DNA from: Siniperca chuatsi
Taxonomy: Eukaryota; Chordata; Actinopteri; Centrarchiformes; Sinipercidae
DNA: 64,000 bases
Direction: 5' to 3'
NCBI RefSeq assembly: GCF_020085105.1
Contig: NC_058053.1
Coordinates: 2,827,388-2,891,387, forward strand
Below are positions 51,601-63,589 of the stretch, piece by piece. Below the pieces are notes generated by a model, which searched no databases, was not told the DNA's origin, and saw only the letters and a list, made by a program, of their open reading frames with translations. Each line of letters begins with the position of its first letter. The stretch's first letter is position 1. The translations under genes were made by a program, and so were the position numbers.

Positions 51601-54600
51601 TTAACAACTTCCCCAGACATTTCACTAGAATCTATCTGTACCTGGATGAAAACAGAAGCGTTCTTGACAGGATCCCAGAGGAACTCAATGGTGTTGAGGT
51701 GCAGAGGGTGTGAACGGGGCTCCAGAATCCCCACTGACAACGGGATATCTGCAAACAATGAGTCACTCAGTTTACATTTGCTATAAAGCCCCTAAAAACA
51801 TATTTTGGTTGGTCCACCACTTTGGTCCAGACTGAAATATCTCAAAACTATTGGATGAATTGCCATGAGGTGGACCATCAGCACGCTGATGTTAGCATTT
51901 AACTACAGCCTCATAGAGCCGCTAGCATGGCTGTAGTCTTGTTGAGTGATGTTTTTTTCCCCCCAAAGCTTTAACTTTGATTGCTACTTACTCAGTAATG
52001 AATATTTAATGTTATAGAGAAATACCAGGAACGTTACCTGAAAACAAGTATGGAGGCCAATAAATGGCCTCACTTGTGGCTCAGAACAGCATTAGTCTTG
52101 TACTTTGGTCAGCAAGCAGGTGCTACACTGGCAGAGTACGCAGATAAATGCCTTGCTCAACGGCCTTTTGATGCTAACTATTTTTTAATATACATCATCA
52201 AAACTGGGGATATCAGTGATCTTTGATCTTTGTCATATCAGTGAGCTTTGATGTATCAGGTCATATGTTCTCACCTATATCCAGGATTCGGTCTCCAGGT
52301 CTGTTCCACCTCCATCCCTCCAGCTGCTGGTGCTCCATATACTGCAGTCGACGGTCATGAAACACCACGCGCACATTGCTCTGTAAACAGGCAGGATCAG
52401 GCGTTTAGGCCGGAGTACAGCTACAGCTTGAGCAGGGCAGCTCGCACATAGCCGAACAGCCGGACTGTTGGGCAAAGTGCGAAAAGGCTCCCCTCATTTA
52501 TTCATTAAAACATACTGAGGTAGTTTCATTAGGCAAGGGTACGGACGTGGAAATTCACTATGAATTCCATCTCAATTCCTGCCTGTCATACAGTAGTCAT
52601 ACAAAAGATCTCCATATATCCATGAGGAAAATGACCCACTGCCAATGAGCTACATGTGATAACTGAGATGCAGCACCAACAGCGACTTTCCAGCTAAAGA
52701 TCAGGGCTCCCACTTGGACAACAAATTTACAGATTCCATGAAATGGACACTTGAGTTTCCGTGAAAATTGCTTCTGGAAAACAGTGCCTCTTCAGTGGTG
52801 ACCTCATGTCGCACTAGTAGACGTAACTGAAAACTCCAGTTGATAAAATCATTACAAATGTTTCAACAATCCCAGCTATCTACCTTTATCCAAACAAACT
52901 TTCTCCATACTACCATTGACCTGTTTCAACAGGAAATACAGCCCATTAAGGAGATACTGATTCCATTTCATGGGACCTTTAAGGACTTTCAAAGTCTTGT
53001 TTGGTGATATTCAAGCATACACAATTTGGGTGGTGTGACACCTTATGATCTTGTCAAGTTGAAGAAAAATGTTCAAACCAAAAAGTACTTTTGGTTCCAT
53101 CCATTCATTTTTTAAAGTTCATAAACTTCAGACAATTTTCAAGGCATGTGGGAACCCTGAACATAGTCCATGTCTTAAATCTGTCAAGTGCATCTATTAG
53201 CTGTTGTTACTAGCTTCTTGATTCACTTTGTGTTGGCTGACAATTAATCGTGTCACCATTTAAAAATAAATAAATAAATAATAATAATAATATTGTCCCT
53301 GCTCATAGGTCAGGATTTCATTAAAGGGGTACTCCACCGATTTTACACATGAAGTTCAGTTTACCCGTCACCCGTAGTACTACTCAGCCTGAGGCTCCGG
53401 AGGAGCTTTCTTAAGTCAAAAAAATACCCCTGATGATGTCACCAGGGGTATCTTGGATTGGGCTTGAGACCTATGATTGTTAACAGAAAGCCTGCCTTAC
53501 AAACTGGGGATGTGGGGTAGTGGGCATTTAGGGGGCAGTGAGGGTATAATAAAGGATACTATCCAGTTGCATTATGGGAAATGTATTTTTGGAGAGTGTC
53601 CCCTTCGAGGAACTAAAAGTCAGGATCTCTCGGCCTCTGCTGCTTTGATTTTGACTATTCTTTTTTTAATCTGTCTCTTGTGAGTCCCCTGACTTCATGG
53701 AAGCGCAATACTGAATCGCTGGAGTACCTCTTTTACAGCAATCTTTTTAAATCCTGCCACGGCATCAAATGAATCAACAAATTAACAACCTTTAAAAACA
53801 TGTACCATTGGGATATTTATGGAGGGAGGCTCATGCATGACTGAGCACCAGAACTCAAAAAGCCCTGGACCCAGCACGTCATGTGTTTGCATAGATGCCA
53901 CCTGTCCCATTCTTGTGTTTCTAGGATGCTACTGCTAACATTACAGTCTCAAGCAATGGCAGCCTGACGACAGAGACATGTCAAGTGGACGCACTCACAC
54001 AGAAATGAAATAAAATGACCTCTCCTTACTCTTAAGTGAGTGTATTGACGAACGTCTTTGCAATAAATGGAGTCACTTTCGACTTTCATCTGAAACTTAG
54101 TCAGTCGGTAACACTTTTGCGTGTCACAACAACCTGTGTGCTGAAAATGAAAGTGGCATGACAGAAATGATGGACTGCTACTGGGTTTTATTCAAAAATA
54201 TACCACTTTTTAAAACAATTTAAATTAAACAAACGTCCAGAACAAGTATAAAGATGCCCAAGTCCTTATGAAAAAAAAAATGCAGACAAAAGCGGATTGG
54301 CATGTTCAGATGAATCATGGAGAGTGTGTGTTTGGTAAAAATGTGAAGGTAAGATGAGTTGTGTGTTTATAAGGGGTTAATGTGAAATCTAGGAAAGAGG
54401 AAAGGTAAGTTTGGGTGATAGTACCAAGCTCTCCAAGGTCGACACACCCCACCCATGAAGTGAAGTTGAGGGACCTGTGACAAACCAGGAAATGGATACA
54501 TTAAAGCAGATAAGAGAAGAAAGAGGAAGAGGTCACGTGAAAGTTAAAAACAGACAAACACAATACCTTACACCTACCTTTACATATTTGCTGCTTATAT

Positions 54601-57211
54601 CTGTATACTCCACTAGTTTTCTGTTAAGCATACGGATTTCGTAGGACTGACCTACATTTTAAAACATTAAAAAAAAACCTGATTAAAATTGAAAAATGGG
54701 AAATCAGTCAATCAGAAAAGAGAGGTGGAGATAGAAATTGAATCAAATTAGAAACCTTTTAAGCCAGATATCAAGGCCAGACACTAGAAAACTTTTACAT
54801 ATCTCCATACTGATCAAATATGATACCTTAAGTTTAATATCACAAGAAGATCATTAAAATAGCCAGTGAGGGACACTATTGGACTAACTATCAGTGCTTT
54901 GCAGTATAGTAATAGAACTAAGCTAAGGACCCTGATGGCAATTAACTTCTTATGTGTAATTGTTGCATGTTACAGCAAGCTCACTTTCATTGTGTTTTTA
55001 CTCCAACCAAATTACTGTACAGCAGATAAGCAGGGCAAACTTGTAGATGAATAAAAGGTAAATAAAGCACAAATAAAAAATGTTCAACAAGAGACAGAAA
55101 CAATTAGAAGGTTTCAGTGGCAGAGAGCGATGTGAAGTAGAAGAGAGAAGAGACAAAAAGATGAAAGGAGGGAGAATTAGATTAGAAGATCAAAGTCAGA
55201 CAAATGAACACAGATGCAGGAGCTCATGTTGCACTGATAAATCAGTAATATGATTTTATCATCATAATGCCACTTTGAAATTTCCAGATTTCAAAATTTA
55301 AAAACTTGATTCACAAATTCAAATCAGTCAACTAAAACTTTAAGTCAGGTTAAAGAAAACTGGTTTCTTTATATTGGATTAGTTCAGTTCAAACACCACT
55401 GCACTGCGAGGACAATTAATCATGCCTACATGGAATCTATCAGACCTCTGTCCTATCAGGTTATGGCCTGTCAGTCACATGATCCAAGACAGAAAAGTTC
55501 AGATGGGTGACCGGCAACCAGGGACAAAAAAAGTTTTTGAATTTGCATCATTTGGAACAACCTTCAAAGAGGGGAATTCAAAGCACATAAATCCAAATAG
55601 ATGGTTTTTAAAGGAAAATGTTTGAATGCTATACATTTTAATTTCAATATTAAGTATTCAGTAGTGGTTAAATTTAGATCTACAACGATTAGTTGATTAA
55701 TCGATCAACAGAAAAGTCAGTCGGCAACTATTTTGATAATCAATTAATTTTTTTAAGCAAAAATGGCAAACATTCTCTGGTTCCAGCTTCTCAAATGTGC
55801 CGATTTGCTGTTTTTCTTTGTCGTATATGACAGTAAACTGAATATATTAAAGTTTAGACTGTTTATCAGACAAAACAAGCAAATTGAAGACATTACAGTG
55901 GCCTAGGAGAAATTGGGAATGCCATTTTACATTTCATTAACTAAAAGATGAATCGAGAAAGTAATCGGTAGAGTAATCGAGAATGAAAATAATTAGTTTA
56001 ATAATAGTTGCAGCCCTAGTCAAATTTCACAATTAGGTATACAGTTGCTTTTAGAGATCGTAATTATTATGGCCTTTCTTTGTTTCCAGAGAGCCAGACA
56101 ATTTAGACTTGATGTTCGGAAACATAACACACACAGCTGCGACTGTAAGAGCATTAGCAAAGGTAACTGAAATCGATCTCACTGATTATTCAGAATAAAG
56201 CTGATCTGCCAATCAAACTGTCTTTTGGATTTGTTATCTTGATGACTCTGCACACAAATCTATCCCACCTGCTTTTTGGCTTTGAGAGACAGGTGTGTAT
56301 ATTAGTTGCAGGGTCCCAAACTGCAGGGGTGTAAATTGAAATGAATTCAAGTGAACACTGTAAGATTTAGCCTCACCTTGAGTTCCTATGCACTTGAATT
56401 CCAGCATCAGCGTTAATCTAACCCTGCCGCTGCTGGGATTACATGTGACAAAATGAGCTCCAGTCCATTTAGTCAATGCGGACATTCAACTAGCAGGACA
56501 GATAGCTACCTTGGTTGAGATAAGTGAGACTCTCCTCCTGCTGTTTCACAGCCGGCGAGGTGGCTGCACACAGAATGTACTGGAATGGGGTCCTCTTGGC
56601 ACCATTTTCAGCCATAAGCCTCGCTTCTTCATTTTTCAAGAAAGGTGCCAAGGCCTCTCTGAAAGAGACCAGAAGGAAAGAAGAGGGGCTGAGTATGGGG
56701 ACGATACAGGTGACTGTCCTGTTTTCTTTTTTATCTAATCATTTAATCATAGGAACAAAGGTGCAAAAGGTTGATGTTACAAAATACGTTACTCATCTAG
56801 CTCAATTCAGGCAGTGTGCATTAGTTTTAAAAGGCAAAAAAAAAAAGTCTGTGATTTGTAGTCTGAATGTGGATTTTTAATGCAATGCTTCTTTAAAACG
56901 AACCATTGAAATGCATTTTAAAATTTGAATTTCACATTGCAGTTTATATATGTGGATAATAAAATACTTAAATGTGCTCCTGGAGGCACAACTACTGCAA
57001 TTCCATATAAGCACTACTTCTCTCCATATATTCTTTTGCAAGTAATCATCACAGCTTTGCACTGTATATGTACAACCTGTTGTACATATAACCTTTCCCA
57101 GATGCACGCGTCTGAAATCCTCAAGTTTCTGAAGCTATGGTCTGTGCTTTACCTAATGTAACTAGCAGAGTGCTGGTGGTAGGACTCAGGCTGGGAATGG
57201 CAGAACAGCAT
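45661..57211 (-). CDS. tfcp2l1: Transcription factor CP2-like protein 1, complete coding region in 15 exons
   Basis: Grainyhead/CP2-family DNA-binding factor; in mammals it works in pluripotency and kidney or gland epithelium. Minus-strand exons 5' to 3': 57211-57153, 56658-56510, 54651-54578, 52380-52275, 51748-51642, 51547-51395, 51232-51122, 49487-49384, 48900-48849, 48688-48622, 48461-48371, 47114-47032, 46689-46547, 45871-45820, 45698-45661. All junctions are GT-AG, phases agree, and the sum is 1,389 bases or 462 codons (human is 479). The start [14 protein letters not shown] matches the MLFWHTQPEHYNQH start of the family. The CP2 DNA-binding domain is about residues 45-217, a SAM-like domain about 306-365 ([16 protein letters not shown]), and a C-terminal oligomerisation part ends GYHVVLK. 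The Ser-rich linker is the least conserved part. Linkage to gli2 and clasp1 supports tfcp2l1 over tfcp2 or ubp1. Confidence 0.96.
46865..46925. repeat. Fragment of a fish DNA repeat in a tfcp2l1 intron
   Basis: Contains GGTGTACCTAATAAAGTGGC followed by CACTGAGTGTA, a recurring end sequence of a widespread fish repeat. No coding capacity. Confidence 0.5.
49547..50283 (-). mobile_element. Family 1 MITE carrying a nested SINE
   Basis: Terminal inverted repeats TTAAAGCTGCA (49547-49557) and its complement (50273-50283) enclose family-1 sequence in reverse orientation. The CCACTTGGGGGCAG block of the family is present, reversed, near 50246-50260. The outer TTAA could be a target duplication of piggyBac type. 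The element is split by tRNA-derived SINE sequence at about 49765-50042 and lies in a tfcp2l1 intron. Confidence 0.75.
49765..50042 (-). mobile_element. tRNA-derived SINE nested in a family 1 MITE
   Basis: Read on the minus strand the element begins with a tRNA-like head: box A-like TGGCTTAGTGGTAGAGC and box B-like GGTTCGTTCC. A fish-repeat body follows with CTTGGGCAAGACACTGAAC and AGCGCTTTGAGTAGTC. The head lies at about 49985-50042. Its position inside the MITE dates it as the later insertion. Confidence 0.75.
51122..56658 (-). CDS. tfcp2l1: tfcp2l1 exons encoding the CP2 DNA-binding domain
   Basis: Exons 2-7 encode the immunoglobulin-fold CP2 domain and its basic tail. Family-conserved blocks read in order: [13 protein letters not shown] and [15 protein letters not shown] (joined across exons 2 and 3), [20 protein letters not shown] (exon 4), [12 protein letters not shown] and NTIEFLWDP (exon 5), [20 protein letters not shown] (exon 6), then [15 protein letters not shown] and [10 protein letters not shown] (exon 7). 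No substitution disrupts a recognised motif, so DNA binding is expected to be intact. Confidence 0.95.
51805..51945 (+). repeat. Short copy of interspersed repeat family 3
   Basis: Contains GGTCCACCACTTTGGTCCAG, ACTGAAATATCTC, ATTGGATGAATTGCCATGA, CAGCACGCTGATGTTAGCAT and GCCTCATAGAGCCGCTAGCA, the same order as 30075-30650 but with the middle deleted. In a tfcp2l1 intron. Confidence 0.7.
53322..53738 (+). mobile_element. MITE with GGGGTACTCCA ends in a tfcp2l1 intron
   Basis: The left end AAAGGGGTACTCCACCGATT and the reverse complement of the right end, which reads TAAAAGAGGTACTCCAGCGA, form imperfect inverted repeats of about 20 bp. The interior has no transposase. A related, older copy is at 10137-10730 in the gli2 intron. 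Confidence 0.75.
55675..56018. mobile_element. hAT-type MITE, older copy, in a tfcp2l1 intron
   Basis: A 344-bp element. The right end is the complement of TAGGGCTGCAACTATTA and the left end is a diverged version (TAGATCTACAACGATTA). The flanking 8-bp repeats GTTAAATT (55667-55674) and GTCAAATT (56019-56026) differ at one base. hAT ends and target-site length identify the superfamily; no coding sequence. Confidence 0.8.
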
Positions 57212-57344
57212 ATTTTCCAGAGCGGTGTCCTCTTGTATCCCAGGACCACAGGGAAGACTTGGAGACAGACGGAGCTAGCTTTGTGCCCGCTGGTTTCCTC
57301 AGATTTCAGCTAAGAGAGGTTTGCAGCCAGACTTCTGCATGCTT

Positions 57345-57350
57345 CTTATA
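57345..57350 (-). promoter_or_regulatory. tfcp2l1: TATA-like box upstream of tfcp2l1
   Basis: CATATAAGAAGC on the minus strand lies about 135 bases upstream of the ATG at 57209-57211. A start site some 25-30 bases downstream would give a leader of about 100 bases. Inferred from position and match only. Confidence 0.4.
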
Positions 57351-57351
57351 T

Positions 57352-58281
57352 GGTCCCAGTGATGTCATCAGGACTCCCATTAGCATACCTTGGATGACCT
57401 TTGAGAGGCGGAGTGAGTAGGCACACCTCCCACTACCAATGTCTAGCTGGGTTGATGCATTAATAGCAGCTTCACTTGACCAGTTGTTGACACTGCCAAC
57501 AGTATGGCCCTAAAGCTAGACTTTAAACTCACTTAGGCTAATGATGTTGGAGGTACATTTTGGAAAACAAACAAGAGAACGGCCGCAGGTTTGGGGCAAC
57601 AAAGAGAAGGGCAAGTAGCCTTTAAATGAGTGGGAGTAAACATAATTATCTTCTATGTCTTTGTGTGATTACAGGTCTAACAACAGCCATGGAAGAGCAG
57701 CATGGTAGCTGTGTTATTTTGCATTCTAAAAATCCAGACAGCAGTTACGTAGTTTTACCTTTTATAGCTGCTAATATCACGCTAACAAATAACAGAAATA
57801 TTATTAGTAGTGATGGAGGGACTGCTGTGGATGCTAAATGTAATGCATTACTGGCTAAATGTCTTTACACCAGACAGTTTATTTCAACATGCTTGTTTAA
57901 TTTCAACATGTGCTAACAAACTAATTGAGGACAACAGGTTGAACACAAACCCCTGCAGCTGCTGTCCGGTCTCTTCAGAGCTCCTCAACCAGGACCAGAG
58001 ATTAGGAGCAGGTCATCTAAAAGCCCGCTCAGGTTAATGTTTATACAGAGCAGCTAAGCACACCTCAGCGCTTGGATGCATGTGCTCGTAGACGGATGGA
58101 CAACTCCTGCTGCCAGTATCCCCGTGAAGTCCCAGAGCAAGGTTCAACCTGCAAGGGGAAGAACATGGGGAAGACAGGCTTTGACTGACTCTTTAAATCT
58201 TACAGAAGATTAAACAACTTGTTAGCAATTGTGAAATCTGTGTTGAATAACCAAAAAACATCTAGATCAGTTCGTAGTCTG
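57352..58281. other. Interval between tfcp2l1 and the 3' end of clasp1
   Basis: The tfcp2l1 upstream region and the DNA before the clasp1 polyadenylation site. No gene or recognised repeat was seen; short open frames near 57626-58037 have no motif. Confidence 0.55.
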
Positions 58282-60894
58282 TTTATTTCTAGAGCAAACA
58301 ATTTTTTTTACATTGTTGCAAATCTATCACAGGTGGAAGTTAACAAAAAAAACCTTCTGTACAGTTTATCATGAGAGAACAAAATAAAATAAGATCAAAT
58401 AAAATATATAAATACAGGTATGAATATTACATGAGCGACTGAGACAAAAGAAAGACAGTGTACTGTATAACATGCATAGTGAACAGTTTGCAAGGAACAC
58501 CATCTTGTCTGTTTCTAGGACCAGTAATGTGATAACAGATGCTAATGACCAGTAGTTTGCCGATTGGTGAACTTTCCCCTTATGCCATGTGCAGATCTGC
58601 TTTAACTGGGAGAAGTCCTGTTACAAACAAAACTAGGCTTATTAATGGTTTTAAGAATTCAGGAGAAAGAAAAGTAAGGTGTAGTGCAGACAGGCGTATT
58701 ACAGAGTGCACAGGGCTGCATGTTGCTCAAATCCTTTTCAGTACCAATACTTAAAAAGCTACTTATAACACGTGTATAGTCTGTACATTCATTTACTTAA
58801 ATAACCACAACTGGCCCACTCTCAGTGGATTCCCTAAATGCAAACACCACTCAACTAAAACACTGAGTCCCACATTGTCCATCCAAAGACTCAGGCTGTC
58901 CCCAGGTGAAATACTTTCCCTTATTATATGATTAAATTGCTAGAAGTTAACAAATGATGGCAGCATTGAAAAGGCATGAGTCTGATCCCTTCCTACAATA
59001 GATTAATAACTGTACCATGATGATCCAGATCATATCCAACAATAAAAATCTGATCAGAGGGGGTTAACTCTTCCCAAACGGGGATCCATGGCTGGACTCG
59101 TATCTCTTTGGGGCCTCTGGGGTAAACTATGGGAACCCATCAACTTTGACAGTGATCTCATTTCAGGAATCCAACATTTTAAAGCTTCTTGATACCTCAA
59201 ACATAACACTGAAATTAAAAAACACAACCGTGCCCAGAGGTATGATTTCTCAGCTTAAATATACCAAAGACATAGTTTTGGTCACAGTTGTTGTGCCATT
59301 TTGTACCTTTAACATATGAGCATGGCTAACGTGACTACCTCCTTTACTGAAACATTAAAATTGAGGAGGAGTAATCTGATGATAGTTCAAGTGCACTTTA
59401 ACAGCCAAAAACCCGGGTCCTTCAAGTCAGCACAAAGTTGACATGTGCTGCAGGTTACATGCAAGCTATTTTGCTAATGTGCAAAAAAGTGAGATAGTCA
59501 AATGGTTCACTTTTCTTTTTTTTTACTTGATATTATGTAAAATTTTGCGAAGCAGCGGTCAAAAAGTGTATGTACAAAATACCTTTATTTGTGGATTTAC
59601 GGTTATTGCAGGAGCTGTGGTTACGTGAAGGGGAACTGAAGGAGATCCGAGGAAACAACTAATACTGTATTTGCATCAACACAGGTCAAGAATGCTGTCG
59701 GTCCCTTTTCCTGCAGATTCACATTTTGTGAGAGCCAAGAGTTACAGTGCTGTCCGTCTCATTCACTCTCCGCGGTCCCAGTCAACAAACCTTAGTGTGT
59801 GTAAAGTGAATAAGGCCTGGTAATGTCTTGTCGACTGTCTTGGATCGCTTCCAACTCCAAGCAGGGAAAACATCTGCAGTATTTACAGAGGACTTCCTCT
59901 TCAAACAGAGTCACTCGACTGAGCAGCAGCCTCAGAGATTTACAGGTACGATGCCACACATGTTTGTGAAAGCACTGTTTTCAAACAAACACAACAGGAA
60001 AGGTCCGTGTGAAAATACTGCAACTTTTCATAGCCTCAGCTTCTGCTGTCTGCTGATCGTGAATTTCAAGACAAGTTCAGACAACTTTAATTGTGCCGTG
60101 ATTTCATCTTCGGTACCTTAAAATAAAGATTTGCACAAAATTTGAAGGATTGTCAATTCTGAGCTGACAAGTGATCTTTTGGCAACTTGTTACCTTAAGT
60201 GAAAAAGGGGGATTAAATTGATGAAGCCACTCTTAATTACAAATTAGCATTAAAAAAAGACACACAGGCTTCTATGAGCCATGATCAATAAACTTAAAAC
60301 ATTAACTAAAAATGCTCATACAGTACTTTCTTTTTTTCTGTCAAATTGTTCCCTTACACATTTCTTTTTTCCTCCTTATAATATTTGGTTTTTATGCTCC
60401 CCAAACTAGAATTCATCCCAAAACCTATGGGCTTATTACCATCACTGGGCCAGCCAAATGACATTTTCTCCACTCTGATGATGAATATTTCACGGCATCA
60501 TGTATGAAATCCTTATTCTACCAAATCTGAGGGCTCAAGGAGAAACATGCTTCCATTGACAAAAGGCGGTGTGGAGGTTGTGGGAACTGTGGAGGAAGAG
60601 AAAGTGCATTTCCTAGATCCAAAAACTCCAAATGTGTTGATTCCCTCCCCACCAGTCTAAAACCAAGCCACAGTTACATTCAAAAGTTTCTAGAGCAAAG
60701 GTGGGGAGGAGGAACTAAATGACAAATAGGTTGCTGACAGGATCTCCTCGAAACAGGAGAAAAATGCAGCGAAGCTCGAGTTATGAGGAGGAGGAGGAGG
60801 AGGAGGGGAAGCTCAGAGACAAGAAGCGTGTCTATGCCCTGGAAATCCTCGAACGCCGTCCGTCCACAGGGTTTCCAAATGAAACCTCCCTCCA
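58282..60894 (-). other. clasp1: clasp1 3' untranslated region
   Basis: About 2.6 kb of non-coding sequence after the stop codon. A minus-strand AATAAA at 58282-58287 is the likely distal signal; another lies near 59583-59588. A (GAG)n tract at 60785-60807 on the plus strand is a CTC repeat in the transcript, about 90 bases after the stop. Confidence 0.55.
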
Positions 60895-62605
60895 TTAACT
60901 GTGAGAGGAGACGTCCGAGGAACTGCTGCTATTGCTGTTGGTCGTCTGGGCCCGCTTGATGTACAGGTTCAGTAACTTCATCTGCAAACAAGCAAAGACA
61001 AGAGATGCTAATGTTTTCCTCAGCACAGTGTAATTATGTATGTTGAGTAGTAGTATCACATCTGACATGCCTTTAAGGTCTTAAAGGGACAGCTCACCCC
61101 AAAATCAGAAATACATATTTCACCTCTTACCTGTAGTGCTATTTATCCATCTACATGGTTTTGCATTTTTTGAATATAATGGGACTACATGGCACTCTGC
61201 TTGTGGTGCTCAAAGCGCCTTATTCCAATAGGCTAGAAAACACAGGACCATCTCTTATGAAAGGAAAGTGCTGTGAAAATGATGAAGAACCAACAGGTAA
61301 TCTCTTCATTTAATGCTCTCAAACACACTGCTGACTATCACATGTGCAGAAGAGCTCAAAGGGAAACACTGAAACTTTAATTCCTACGTCATTCAATCAA
61401 AATATATTTTTCATTGATATTGGCAACATTGTTCAGGTATACTTTCTAATGCCTTGATGTGTGCTTAGGATGAATAAGCATTAAATGCAAAAACTGTTAC
61501 AGGATTTCAAGGCCTAGTGTATGTTCATATTCTCTTGAATATGTACTTTACTAACTCATCTCTCCATTCAGGTTAACCTGACCCTCAGACCTCAACCCTT
61601 GCATAACCCAAGGACACATGTTGTAGTGAAAGTAGGGCGAATATGACCATGTGCTTTATAATTGGACAACAGCTTGAAGCCTGCTGAGAAATAACAACAT
61701 GGGAAGGTGATAAGGCTGTGCGTCTGTTGTAGAGGATCTGGTTACTGTGTGTGTGTGTGTGTGAGAATGCAAAGACTTGGTGCCGTCAGTACCTTGCTGC
61801 CTGTGAGCTGTGCCAGGTGGGGTTTGAGGTCCTCGCCAATCACAGAGTAGATAGCCACCAGACAGAACACGCTGGCCTTGCGAACGCTGCTCTCTGTGTT
61901 GTCATAGCCCTGCAGAGACAAGGCAGCATCAGGCACCACATGTGCGCACACACACACAAACACACAAACACACAAGGGGTCAGCAGGAACGTGGGAGGAG
62001 TCGCAAAGAGTGCCGAGTACACTCAAACATTTCCAGGGACAAATAAGGCAAATAATTCCCAGTGTCCAAATATGAACATTGTCCAAATATGCCTTTTTGG
62101 AGCCGACAAGGATGTTTCTGCTCTGTCTGTCTGTTATTTAGTCCATATCAATTACAACAAGCATTTAACACTGTTGTCGAGCAAACAATGTTTATTCAAT
62201 TTTTTTAAAAGCCTATCATTTTTGCGGCTGTGAGTGTCCAGTCAGGACTAAAGAGAAAAAATATTTCAGGTAACTAAGAGAATTAAATCTAATCTAAGCC
62301 ATAAACGTGTAAATATAACAATCCAAATCTAGACTTCTTTGAAAACTCTTGCAGCGTCTGAACTAACAGCTTGTAATGTTTTAGCCTCAGATGCCGACCT
62401 GAAGGAGTCCAGGAATGATGTCGGGCAGCAGCTGCAGTAAGGAGTCCTTGGCGATGCGTTCAATGACTTTGGTTTGCATCTTAATGGCAGCCAGGTTTAT
62501 GGGGTAGTCGGCTGTCTGCACAATAGGGCACAGCACCTTGATGCACTGCTCCGGGTGGATGGAGCCGGCCAGGGTGGACGCTGCCTCCTCGGCTGCACGC
62601 ACCAC
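60895..62605 (-). CDS. clasp1: CLIP-associating protein 1, last three coding exons (rest beyond the right edge)
   Basis: Microtubule plus-end tracking protein that promotes rescue and stabilises microtubules at the cell cortex, kinetochores and Golgi. Minus-strand exons: 62605-62399 (69 codons), 61909-61793 (39 codons), 60981-60895 (28 codons and TAA). All are phase 0 with GT-AG junctions. The 136 residues read as the C-terminal HEAT-type CLIP-interacting domain: RAAEEAASTLAGSIHPEQC, KMQTKVIERIAKDSLLQLL and GYDNTESSVRKASVFCLVA are close to human CLASP1, then the tail MKLLNLYIKRAQTTNSN and a Ser-rich end SSHS. The end is complete; exons encoding the TOG domains are off the window. The short C-terminal tail and linkage to gli2/tfcp2l1 favour clasp1 over clasp2. 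Confidence 0.95.
61072..61280 (+). repeat. Fish interspersed repeat in a clasp1 intron
   Basis: Begins AAAGGGACAGCTCACCCCAA with AAATACATATTTCACCTCTT and ACCTGTAGTGCTATTTATCC following, a sequence order typical of a dispersed teleost element. Right boundary approximate; a short TIR partner was not found. Confidence 0.55.
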
Positions 62606-63589
62606 CTACAAGCACACGCATGCATACACATTGAGATCAATAATATAATGTGGAGAAAAAAAATAATTATATATTATATTTGTGTCATTCTGAGAATCAA
62701 ACTTTACTTTCCAACTGGTGCCTTATTGGGAATAACAAGTGGGCATCTTCCATAAGAGATCCAAACCACTTAATGGACTTTAATATCAAAAGCATTTCTC
62801 TGCTGGAAAATGATACATACACAAGATATGTAATATTTTGTGCACCCACAATTGTAGATAATACATAGTTAAAGATGTACCACTTTCCCTACGAAGAAAT
62901 CACTTCGATCAAAAGGTCCTTATTTAGGCAACAGGAACACCCTAAAGGTCTATTTTGGCAATTTTGTATTCTGGATGTTGTATTTTTGATGGATTAGTCT
63001 AATTTGTTGTCTGACTTTGAACGCTGATTCCTTATCCCAAACTGCATCATTATTGATCTGGAAGTTTCATCAAAGGGTAGTCTCAATGTTTACTTTGTGT
63101 ATTTTATGTTCAATTTGTTATCAGCATTTGATCTTTGTTTACCCACTCTGTGTACCCGCTGCACACCTGACTGTCCTGGTAGGAGGATTTCTCTCTCTCT
63201 GTTCTCTCTCTGAGGGTCAAAGGTCGGGGTTATTGTGTTCAGCTACTGGCATTGTTCTCATACTGATTGTCTTAATGATGAGGGTACCATGGAGCCTTTT
63301 AAAACTTTTAAAACCAACAATTATTAACTTTTTAAACTCTAGGCTGTTTTATATGTCTTAGGCATGCCATATCTTGGCATGTGTGTGGTGTTACACATAT
63401 TCTATAAAACTTTTCAAAATAAAAATTAAAAGGTTTTTACACAATTTGAAAGTTTGTCCAACGTTTTTGTTGAAAATACAAAAGTTTTATTAAAGGTTTA
63501 TGAATTAATAGAGGAAAATGTCATTTTCTGTCTCCGTACTGAATAATAGAGTAAAACTATGTTTTTCTTTGAATGTACAAAGATTTACA
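62606..63589 (-). other. clasp1 intron, no further exon seen
   Basis: The stretch upstream (rightward) of the exon at 62605. AT-rich; no segment resembling the next CLASP1 exon was found, so that exon is presumably outside the window. Confidence 0.6.

Noticed and set aside
61742..62086. Minus-strand 114-codon frame including a clasp1 exon
   Set aside because: Only 61793-61909 is coding; the rest is intron with CA repeats, set by GT-AG sites and homology.
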